7,431 nt of DNA. Source: an uncultured Flavobacterium sp. GTDB lineage: Bacteria > Bacteroidota > Bacteroidia > Flavobacteriales > Flavobacteriaceae. Positions 1-4,970 of this stretch are shown here, piece after piece. Under the pieces are notes generated by a model. The model searched no databases. It was not told the origin of the DNA and saw nothing but the letters and a program-made list of their open reading frames with translations. Location: the NCBI RefSeq assembly GCF_946220915.1, contig NZ_CAMIHH010000137.1, positions 1-7,431 on the forward strand. The letters run 5' to 3'. The position numbers and the translations under genes were made by a program. Each line of letters begins with the position of its first letter. Within the stretch, counting starts at the first letter, position 1.

Positions 1-77
1 GCAGAAAACAAATCTGATTTTATATCTATTGAAAAAGCACATAAAAATTTTGAGGGAGAAATAGGGTTTATAAAATA

Positions 78-104
78 CCTGCAAGGTCTTGAAGACCTTG
101 CAGG
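78..104. repeat. 27-bp near-perfect palindrome (intergenic hairpin repeat)
   Basis: CCTGCAAGGTCTT (78-90) and AAGACCTTGCAGG (92-104) are perfect reverse complements around a single G at 91. The outer 10 bases are shared with the hairpin at 124-154, so the two are copies of one repeat type. On the minus strand it is followed by a short T-rich run, so it could help end transcription of the phosphatidyltransferase gene. Palindromes with this core are, to my recollection, common between genes in Flavobacterium, but I could not search for copies. Confidence 0.8.
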
Positions 105-123
105 ATTACAAAAGCACGTTGCC

Positions 124-154
124 AACCTGCAAGGTTTTTCTAACCTTGTAGGTT
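124..154 (+). repeat. second copy of the intergenic hairpin repeat; possible plus-strand terminator
   Basis: Arms of 13 bp (AACCTGCAAGGTT at 124-136, AACCTTGTAGGTT at 142-154) flank a 5-base loop. The only imperfection is G129 opposite T149, which is a G-U wobble in RNA read from the plus strand but an A-C mismatch in the other direction. The right arm runs into a T-rich stretch (153-161), as in an intrinsic terminator for a plus-strand gene entering from the left. It shares its CCTGCAAGGT core with the palindrome at 78-104. Confidence 0.7.
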
Positions 155-167
155 TTATTTTAACGTA

Positions 168-770
168 TTACCCATTAAACAACTTGTTCCTCTTTATACC
201 CCTACCCTTCCGTATCTGCCAGGCATGCCAGGCACTGGGTACATCGTGTGTCCATTTTGGCAATAGCAATATAATGAGGTAGACATCGATGTGCGAGATG
301 ATGCCGAAAATCACGGCCAGCGCCAGCGGAATGCCACCATGGCCAAACCCAATGATGGAAATAAAAGCGGCAAACATCGTAATGCCCCATAGCTTTGACA
401 GCAGGGCATGCGTACACGTTTCCTTCCCGAATTTGGCAATGCTGAATACATATGTGAGCCCTTCCATGGCGAAGATAGTGATGATGGCATATTTATTTTC
501 GATAATGACCTCCGGGTTGAGGAGCCAGCTGCACCATCCGGCACAAATCCAGAATACGAGGTCGGTCTGGCTGTCCATGCGGCGGAGCTTTTCTGTTGAT
601 ACGCCTGACTTTCGCGCAATGATGCCGTCAAAAATATCGGAGAGGATGCCCAGCAGGAGCATTGTCATTAGTAAGATTCTTGCTGATGTGCCAAAGTGAT
701 AGGTTATGGCGATCATCATTGGGCCGAGAACGAAACGAAAGGCGATGAGTACTATTGGTATGTTTTTCAT
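168..770 (-). CDS. CDP-alcohol phosphatidyltransferase family membrane protein
   Basis: This 200-residue integral membrane protein probably transfers a phosphatidyl or other phospho-diacyl group from a CDP-activated lipid to an alcohol at the cytoplasmic membrane. The family signature is visible: D45, D48, G49, A52, R53, then D66 and D70, i.e. DxxDGxxAR-x(12)-DxxxD, where the four Asp bind the catalytic metal ions. The glycine usual eight residues after the AR pair is Leu62 here. About six hydrophobic segments follow the family pattern (roughly 6-24, 32-50, 70-85, 92-110, 124-144, 146-170), with a basic C-terminal tail. Start ATG is at 770; no Shine-Dalgarno sequence or TAnnTTTG motif is seen upstream, where a tandem AGTTAT repeat and a large inverted-repeat element lie, so transcription may come partly by read-through from the operon at 993-3739. 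The acceptor alcohol cannot be told from sequence; a PgsA-like phosphatidylglycerophosphate synthase is one option, but I assign no symbol. Confidence 0.88.
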   Translation of the reverse strand: MKNIPIVLIAFRFVLGPMMIAITYHFGTSARILLMTMLLLGILSDIFDGIIARKSGVSTEKLRRMDSQTDLVFWICAGWCSWLLNPEVIIENKYAIITIFAMEGLTYVFSIAKFGKETCTHALLSKLWGITMFAAFISIIGFGHGGIPLALAVIFGIISHIDVYLIILLLPKWTHDVPSAWHAWQIRKGRGIKRNKLFNG

Positions 771-783
771 GGTTTTATATTTT

Positions 784-801
784 AGTTATAGTTATAGTTA
801 T
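784..801. repeat. three tandem AGTTAT hexamers
   Basis: AGTTAT occurs three times head to tail (784-801), just outside the left arm of the inverted-repeat element at 803-981 and 14-31 bases upstream of the minus-strand phosphatidyltransferase start. It could be slippage-prone and alter promoter spacing, but no known promoter motif is seen with it. Confidence 0.85.
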
Positions 802-802
802 A

Positions 803-981
803 ACACACCCCTAACCCCTCTCAAGAGTGGAACAGCTACACTCTTGCCGAATAGTCCTCACCCCGGCCCTCTCCAAAGGAGAGGGTGACGGGACGTAACA
901 CTCATGCCGATTAAACACCTTTATATTGTTTATGAGTGAATGCGTTTGAGTGTTCCCTCTTGAGAGAGGTTAGGGGTGTGT
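803..981. repeat. compact nested inverted-repeat element (MITE/REP-like)
   Basis: The ends at 803-834 and 951-981 are inverted repeats of about 31 bp, matching except for one substitution and one extra base; each has an ACACACCCCTAACC-type outer end. Inside lie an 8-bp perfect hairpin (CCCTCTCC 867-874, loop AAA, GGAGAGGG 878-885), a 7-bp stem pairing CACTCAT (899-905) with ATGAGTG (932-938), and a near-identical 13-base direct repeat (838-850 and 898-910, one difference). There is no ORF of consequence. It starts 11 bp beyond the stop of the surface-protein operon and could form a large cruciform or a strong RNA structure at the operon's 3' end. Similar CCCTAACCCCTCTC and CCCTCTCC/GGAGAGGG palindromes are, from memory, repeated in many bacterial genomes. 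No transposase is nearby, so mobility is an inference. Confidence 0.8.
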
Positions 982-992
982 CTCTGATTTTG

Positions 993-1757
993 TCAATCCT
1001 TAAAATTCCAATTAAAAAAAGGCAGTATCCTTTTCTCATTCTTATTGATGAGGCCGATCTGGATGCCTTTGAGTTTTTTGGCATTATTAAAAAGTCCTAT
1101 CTGCAGTCCTTCGAAGGATTCGGCTTTGCCGTATGCGCCATTAATTGCTCCGACCTGCAACCCGGTAAATTTGTCATAATCATTACTGAAAGCCACCTGC
1201 AGGCCGTTGCCTTCGTGCACCATTGTGACTACTGGAGATATGATTACCCCATTGCTGTATACCGCCGTAGTGCCCCCAAGCGCTGCCTGCAACCCGTTGC
1301 TGCGAAAAGAATGGCTATAGGCACCCGAAAGTGACACTCCGTTAGTTTGCCGCAATGATTGTACAAAAGCGGAGACCGTAATGCCATTCACATCGGCAAA
1401 GGCGTTTGTGCCACAGGAAAGGTTAAGCCCGTTGATGACCTCGTTGGGTATCTTCTTTTCAAATTCTTTTATCTCTTTGGGAGTATCGGGGTAGCGCACC
1501 CTGTCAATGGGGAATATAAGCGTGAAGAAAAGCAATGCCTGCGATACCGGCTCGATGCGGATGCCGTTGGACCTTACGCTTACATGATCGGAATCCATAT
1601 AGGTGTCCGACCCAACGCCAAAGGAAATACCGTAGATGTCGCTGTCGCCTGTGGTGTACAGGCCAACAGGGAATCGTGTTTTGCGGTGCTGCACTTCCTG
1701 TGCCTTCACCGGGGAATAAATTAGGAATAGCATAAGCATAAACAAAAGTGGTTTCAT
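993..1757 (-). CDS. exported surface-repeat protein (LA_2272-like), divergent paralogue
   Basis: This 254-residue protein begins with a signal peptide (hydrophobic residues 3-15, likely cleavage after Ala19 before Gln20). From about residue 42 it is built of short repeats of the form [N/T/E]-G-[LIV]-x-[LIV], at 43, 64, 109, 124, 139, 154, 169, 184, 198, 216 and 230, the last ones reading GLQVGAIN, GLQIGLFN and GIQIGLIN. It ends KRILPFFNW plus NFKD, close to the KRSLPxINW ends of its two upstream paralogues. A non-repetitive charged insert (about 83-106) is unique to this copy. Such repeats suggest a beta-rich, envelope-exposed fold; the name LA_2272-type surface repeat comes from memory, and function is unknown. 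It is the last gene of the four-gene operon, 11 bp after the preceding gene; the stop lies 11 bp before the inverted-repeat element. Confidence 0.85.
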   Translation of the reverse strand: MKPLLFMLMLFLIYSPVKAQEVQHRKTRFPVGLYTTGDSDIYGISFGVGSDTYMDSDHVSVRSNGIRIEPVSQALLFFTLIFPIDRVRYPDTPKEIKEFEKKIPNEVINGLNLSCGTNAFADVNGITVSAFVQSLRQTNGVSLSGAYSHSFRSNGLQAALGGTTAVYSNGVIISPVVTMVHEGNGLQVAFSNDYDKFTGLQVGAINGAYGKAESFEGLQIGLFNNAKKLKGIQIGLINKNEKRILPFFNWNFKD

Positions 1758-1768
1758 GGTTAATAGAT

Positions 1769-2386
1769 TTATTGACGGTAAACAATCCCAAAGCTGAAGC
1801 TGTGCGACCCGAAATTTCTCGGCACATAGTTGGTAAATAACCCATAAGGTGTGTAGCTGTAATTCACCTCCATGCCAACATTGGCATAATTCAGGCGTAT
1901 GCCCTGCCCGATGTGGAAGGTGCTAAACGCTTTGATGAACGAGGTGTTGTCGCTGTCTTCAAATTCTTCAGGGAAAGCCTTGTGTTTGTAGCGCGCTTCC
2001 TTGTCGTCATACATCATAAAAGCATACCCAAAAGTCGATACCCATTCCAGGCTCAGGTCAAACCCAACAGTGTAAACCTTTGTAGGGCGGAAGCCAATCA
2101 TACCCGAAACACCATTGGCTTTAGTTCGGTACAGGCTGTCGGGTGTGGTATAATCGAATTCATGTGTTTTGCCTGGGATATGTATTGAAATCCCGACATC
2201 GAGCATGTCGTTGCTTTCGTCCATCCTGGTACGGAACCAAAGCCCGAATTCCGGCGACGGCCCTACCTTATCGGCCATATTGCCCAATGGTACACGAATG
2301 CCTGCTTCGCCGATGAAGCGTTCCTGTCCCTGAGCAAAACAATTTAGCCCGCCAAGCATTAGCATTAATGTGAGTATCTTTTTCAT
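1769..2386 (-). CDS. predicted small outer-membrane beta-barrel protein
   Basis: This 205-residue exported protein has a signal peptide (residues 1-18, likely cleavage between Ala18 and Gln19). Cys16 lies in the signal but is not in a convincing lipobox. The mature part shows alternating hydrophobic/polar stretches with aromatic residues (about 25-34, 46-53, 62-70, 93-100, 105-116, 155-163, 170-178, 195-204), as in a small 8- or 10-stranded barrel, and ends in a strand-like FSFGIVYRQ. It has no NG repeat array, so it differs from the three paralogues around it. Its start lies 3 bp after the stop of the upstream gene and its stop 11 bp before the next start, so it is co-transcribed. It might be a membrane anchor or export partner for the repeat proteins; that is inference. 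No specific family is recognised. Confidence 0.8.
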   Translation of the reverse strand: MKKILTLMLMLGGLNCFAQGQERFIGEAGIRVPLGNMADKVGPSPEFGLWFRTRMDESNDMLDVGISIHIPGKTHEFDYTTPDSLYRTKANGVSGMIGFRPTKVYTVGFDLSLEWVSTFGYAFMMYDDKEARYKHKAFPEEFEDSDNTSFIKAFSTFHIGQGIRLNYANVGMEVNYSYTPYGLFTNYVPRNFGSHSFSFGIVYRQ

Positions 2387-2389
2387 GTC

Positions 2390-3097
2390 TTACCAATTGA
2401 TTAAGGGTAGTGAGCGTTTTGCATTTTTGTTCCAAAGTCCGAGTTGTAAGCCTTTATTCTTTCCTGAAATGTTGATCAGCCCAATCTGGATTCCTGTCAT
2501 GGAAACATCGGCAATGTTGACAAACCCGATGGAAGCTCCTTTAAATGAAAAAGACTGGTTAACGACTCCTATCTCAAACCCATTGAATTTTTCAGCATAA
2601 TTAAATGGCGCGATCAGCACACCGTTTGAACTGTCTGAAAAATTGGTAATGCCTGCTATATGGAGCCCATTCAGTTTTGCTGTACAGTTGTAAGTCCCTG
2701 TAACGCTCAATCCATTTGTGCCGGCACCTTTGCTGTAAAGTGATACCGCCAGCCCGTTCATTTTTACCCGGCCGTCGAAACCGATTGTGGAAAGGTGCAG
2801 GCCGTTTACCCTGACAGCGACATTCTCGTCAGGTTTGTCGAAAGGGCTTTCAAACATTAGTAGCATTAGCGGCGCGAAAGGATTCACTTCAAGGTTAAGG
2901 CCATTGATCTCTTTTGTTTTTCCGGGCCTGACCATTGGCCGCAGCCAGTTAAAATGCCCCAGGCCAAATGCTACGCCATTTACCTTGCCGGTTTTCCATG
3001 CAAAGGGTGTAAAGGTGAAGATCTTTGCTTTAGACGGTTCGTCCTGCCCGAAAGCCATTCCGCAATAAAATAGCAGGGAGCATATGATTGCTTTCAT
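2390..3097 (-). CDS. exported surface-repeat protein (LA_2272-like), longest repeat array
   Basis: This 235-residue protein has a signal peptide with likely cleavage at Gly17/Gln18. It then carries about eleven units centred on NG-[LIV] or a variant, at residues 40, 65, 98, 114, 128, 143, 158, 172, 187, 202 and 216. The C-terminal units settle into a period of about 14-15 residues (FEIGVVN, ASIGFVN, IQIGLIN, LQLGLWN), and the protein ends NKNAKRSLPLINW. It aligns along its whole length with the protein at 3101-3739: both have TFTPF/SFTPL near the N terminus, INGxNLExNP, VNGLH, LNGLHI and the same end. It appears to carry one more C-terminal repeat than that copy, as expected from unit gain or loss after duplication. 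The start lies 3 bp after the upstream stop. Role unknown; surface exposure is inferred. Confidence 0.87.
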   Translation of the reverse strand: MKAIICSLLFYCGMAFGQDEPSKAKIFTFTPFAWKTGKVNGVAFGLGHFNWLRPMVRPGKTKEINGLNLEVNPFAPLMLLMFESPFDKPDENVAVRVNGLHLSTIGFDGRVKMNGLAVSLYSKGAGTNGLSVTGTYNCTAKLNGLHIAGITNFSDSSNGVLIAPFNYAEKFNGFEIGVVNQSFSFKGASIGFVNIADVSMTGIQIGLINISGKNKGLQLGLWNKNAKRSLPLINW

Positions 3098-3100
3098 GGC

Positions 3101-3739
3101 TTACCAGTTTATAAATGGCAATGACCGCTTGCCATTCCTGTTCCAAAATCCCACCTGCAGGCCGCTTTGTTCTTTGGTACGGTTAAAAAGTCCAATCTGC
3201 ACACCGGTAAAGCTTTCGGAATAATTGCTCAGGCCGATCTGTAAACCTGTAAACTGGTCGGCAACATTGAAAGGCGCAATGATAACCCCAACACCATTGC
3301 CGGCAATATTGGCAAGCCCTGAAATGTGTAAGCCATTGAGTGTACCGCTGGCATTATAAAGTCCGGTCAGGCTCACGCCATTATAAGCATAACCGACGTT
3401 GTAGAGTGAAATGCCCAATCCGTTAACCGACCCGTTGCCGCTGAATCCGCCGACTGCCACATGAAGGCCATTTACAGTAACCTCAGCATCATTATTCCTG
3501 GCGCCTTTTGAAGGATCCTGGAAAAGTATAAAGAATGGCGATACAGGATTGATCTCGAGATTGATGCCGTTGATGGTAGCTCCGTTTGGACTTCCGAACC
3601 AATGCCCAATACCCAATGCCAGGCCATTGACCTCAACCACATTTTGCGAAAGCGGCGTAAAGCTGAATACCTGCGCGCGGCCCTGGGCAAAACCGATTGC
3701 GCTTAACAAAAGGAACAGCAATGATAATTTCGTTTTCAT
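3101..3739 (-). CDS. exported surface-repeat protein (LA_2272-like), first gene of operon
   Basis: This 212-residue protein has a signal peptide (hydrophobic 5-17, likely cleavage at Ala18/Gln19). The mature chain is mostly a repeat array with [N/T/S]-G-[LIV] at residues 38, 57, 90, 106, 120, 135, 148, 164, 178 and 192. The final three units are regular 14-residue repeats (TGLQIGLSN, TGVQIGLFN, SGLQVGFWN), and the chain ends RNGKRSLPFINW. Alternation of hydrophobic and small residues suggests short beta strands in a solenoid or barrel-like fold. It leads the operon: the start ATG is at 3739, about 25 bases downstream of a TAATTTTG promoter element, and the next gene starts 3 bp past its stop. 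The LA_2272-type family name is from memory of similar repeats in Leptospira and Bacteroidota; no function is established that I know of. Confidence 0.87.
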   Translation of the reverse strand: MKTKLSLLFLLLSAIGFAQGRAQVFSFTPLSQNVVEVNGLALGIGHWFGSPNGATINGINLEINPVSPFFILFQDPSKGARNNDAEVTVNGLHVAVGGFSGNGSVNGLGISLYNVGYAYNGVSLTGLYNASGTLNGLHISGLANIAGNGVGVIIAPFNVADQFTGLQIGLSNYSESFTGVQIGLFNRTKEQSGLQVGFWNRNGKRSLPFINW

Positions 3740-3764
3740 AGTAAAATGCTTTTAAATTCTGCAT

Positions 3765-3772
3765 CAAAATTA
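3765..3772 (-). promoter_or_regulatory. -7 promoter element of the surface-protein operon (TAATTTTG)
   Basis: Read on the minus strand this is TAATTTTG, a perfect match to the Bacteroidota -7 consensus TAnnTTTG. Transcription would start around 3760, leaving a leader of about 20 bases before the ATG at 3739. The -33 side is weak: the only upstream TTG is at 3785-3787, with a 12-base spacer that is shorter than usual, so activator help is possible. Confidence 0.6.
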
Positions 3773-3783
3773 TTGTGATATCA

Positions 3784-3797
3784 GCAATCAGTATTGC
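3784..3797. promoter_or_regulatory. possible operator: GCAAT-N4-ATTGC inverted repeat
   Basis: GCAAT (3784-3788) and ATTGC (3793-3797) form a 5-bp inverted repeat with a 4-base spacer, and an 8-bp palindrome TGATATCA (3776-3783) abuts it. The pair lies between the two divergent -7 elements and covers the TTG triplets that could serve as -33 elements on both strands. This is where a factor controlling both promoters would bind; the adjacent HTH protein is the natural candidate. This is inference from position, and so short a repeat can arise by chance. Confidence 0.35.
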
Positions 3798-3827
3798 GGT
3801 TTTGAATTAATAAAAAACTTACATTTG
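3794..3827 (+). promoter_or_regulatory. promoter of the HTH regulator gene (TTG-N23-TACATTTG)
   Basis: TACATTTG at 3820-3827 fits the Bacteroidota -7 consensus TAnnTTTG exactly, and a TTG at 3794-3796 sits 23 bases upstream, at the long end of the usual spacing. Transcription would begin a few bases past 3827. This decides the start of the following gene: the upstream in-frame GTG at 3827 falls on the promoter itself, so the ATG at 3842 must be used, giving a very short leader. Confidence 0.65.
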
Positions 3828-3841
3828 TGAAAATTGCAAAA

Positions 3842-4804
3842 ATGGATAACCAGGACATATTGCTTAAGTCCATACGGCGAAAATTGGGAAAGTCGGTTTC
3901 TGTGATCGATGCCATCGCTGCCGTTCTCAACATCAGTTATGATGCTGCCCACAGGAGGGTTTCTCAAAAAAGTAAATTCTCCATTGAAGAAGCGGTAGTA
4001 TTATGCAGGCACTATTCGCTGTCGATGGATGTGTTGTTTGCCGATGGAAAAAAGGTGATCGTAGAAAAAACAAGCGAAATCCGTTCGCTCCAGGACATGG
4101 TCGGCTATTTCCGGCAGTCGGCTGAAAACATTAGCAGCTTTCTGGATCATCCCGGCACCAAAATGTACTATTCTGCCAAGGACATCCCCTTGTTTTATAC
4201 TATAGGAGGTACTCTCCTCTCAAAATTCAAGCTGTATGTGTGGCTCAACCTGCTCGCCGGAACGCACAACCAGGATAGTTTTGAAAATTTCACCATAGAT
4301 CAGTCCTTACTGGAACACAGCGTGAAGCTAAAACAGGTGTATGAGAGTGTGGAAGTACATGAAATCTGGAACGATACCACGATCAACAGCAGCCTGCAGC
4401 AGATATTTTATTTTTACCAGTCGGGGCTGCTGAGCCTGGCGAATGCCCAGCTGCTTTGCGCCGACCTTAAAGCCATCCTGCAAACTGCAGAGGACCGATG
4501 CTGTAACGGAAACTCGCGCTTCCATCTTTATTATAATGAATTGCTCATACTTAATAATAATGTGCTCCTGTCCGCACCGGAAAAGCAATCGCTGTTTGTG
4601 CCCTATACCATGCTGGGGTATTTTATAACAAAAGACGCAGAAACCTGTAGCAATGCACTGGACTTTTTTAAGCACCAGCTAAAAAATTCCAAGGCGCTCA
4701 ACGATTCGGGTACACGCGACCGAAAGTTGTTTTTTAACAAGGCCCATCAGAAAGTGGATTTCTACCTGCAAAAAATGGAAAGTGAGGTAAATTTCATTTT
4801 TTAA
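3842..4804 (+). CDS. helix-turn-helix (XRE-like) transcriptional regulator with uncharacterised C-terminal domain
   Basis: This 320-residue, apparently cytoplasmic protein has no signal peptide or membrane segment. Residues about 18-66 resemble an HTH domain: SVIDAIAAVLNIS looks like the first helices, SYDAAHRRVSQKSKFS the turn and recognition helix with basic H37, R38, R39, K43, K45, and FSIEEAVVLCRHYSLSMDVLF closes the domain in the style of XRE-type repressors. Residues 75-320 are rich in predicted helix, aromatic and Leu residues and match no domain I can name; they may sense a signal or dimerise. The in-frame GTG at 3827 was rejected as start because it overlaps the TACATTTG promoter motif. 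The gene diverges from the surface-protein operon with 102 bp between starts, so it likely controls that operon or itself. Alternatively it acts elsewhere and the pairing is chance. Confidence 0.75.
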   Translation: MDNQDILLKSIRRKLGKSVSVIDAIAAVLNISYDAAHRRVSQKSKFSIEEAVVLCRHYSLSMDVLFADGKKVIVEKTSEIRSLQDMVGYFRQSAENISSFLDHPGTKMYYSAKDIPLFYTIGGTLLSKFKLYVWLNLLAGTHNQDSFENFTIDQSLLEHSVKLKQVYESVEVHEIWNDTTINSSLQQIFYFYQSGLLSLANAQLLCADLKAILQTAEDRCCNGNSRFHLYYNELLILNNNVLLSAPEKQSLFVPYTMLGYFITKDAETCSNALDFFKHQLKNSKALNDSGTRDRKLFFNKAHQKVDFYLQKMESEVNFIF

Positions 4805-4820
4805 AAAAACAGCATTCCAC

Positions 4821-4920
4821 ACGCAACCTTTTTTGTTTTTTCGGTACTATATGCTGTAAAGGCCCGGAAAAACAAAATATTTTTAAAGCCGGACGCAACC
4901 AATTACATACATAAAGACTA
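4821..4920 (+). promoter_or_regulatory. two ACGCAACC boxes, candidate tandem ECF-sigma promoters
   Basis: ACGCAACC occurs twice in the leader of the ECF sigma gene, at 4821-4828 and 4893-4900. Each is followed by an ACTA-containing element after a similar gap: ACTA at 4846-4849 (17 bases on) and at 4917-4920 (16 bases on). A -35 element with a central AAC is typical of ECF-type promoters, and ECF sigma genes often drive their own transcription, so these could be two autoregulated promoters. The first box is also enclosed by a 7-bp inverted repeat (ACAGCAT 4809-4815, ATGCTGT 4851-4857). I noticed no other ACGCAACC in the window. Which sigma factor recognises them is inference. Confidence 0.45.
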
Positions 4921-4970
4921 ATGAACAACAAGGCATGCATTAACTTGCCAAACCAATAAAACCAGACTAA

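Larger units (their letters stand above)
1..167. other. left-edge AT-rich stretch with palindromic repeats, no confident gene
   Basis: The first 60 bases are AT-rich and may hold the tail of a plus-strand gene that begins outside the window, but two frames compete and neither is recognisable. One frame ends at a TAG at 62-64. Another stays open from base 1 to a TAG at 280-282, through both hairpin repeats and into the opposite-strand phosphatidyltransferase gene. The rest of the stretch (78-154) is two hairpins, described separately. The minus-strand gene ends at 168, 14 bases from the second hairpin, so the hairpins probably mark the 3' ends of transcripts from one or both sides. Confidence 0.5.

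Noticed and set aside
2..64. possible C-terminus of a plus-strand gene ending at a TAG at 62-64
   Set aside because: Twenty codons of low-complexity Lys/Ile/Leu sequence match nothing, and a second frame is equally open; too weak to call a CDS.
78..154. CRISPR-like repeats
   Set aside because: There are only two copies, each a full hairpin with a different inner sequence, no regular spacer and no cas gene; they are palindromic intergenic repeats.
289..699. 136-codon plus-strand open frame opposite the phosphatidyltransferase gene
   Set aside because: It is antisense to a protein with a clear family motif, and its translation shows no domain or sensible composition.
803..981. insertion sequence with a transposase
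   Set aside because: It has inverted ends but only about 180 bp, with no transposase frame inside or nearby; at most a non-autonomous element.
936..1334. 132-codon plus-strand open frame opposite the last surface-repeat gene
   Set aside because: It is antisense to an NG-repeat gene and starts in the inverted-repeat element; the product has no recognisable feature.
4861..4890. intrinsic terminator for the HTH gene
   Set aside because: GGC (4861-4863) and GCC (4888-4890) could pair around an A/T-rich stretch, but the stem is only three strong pairs and no T run follows.
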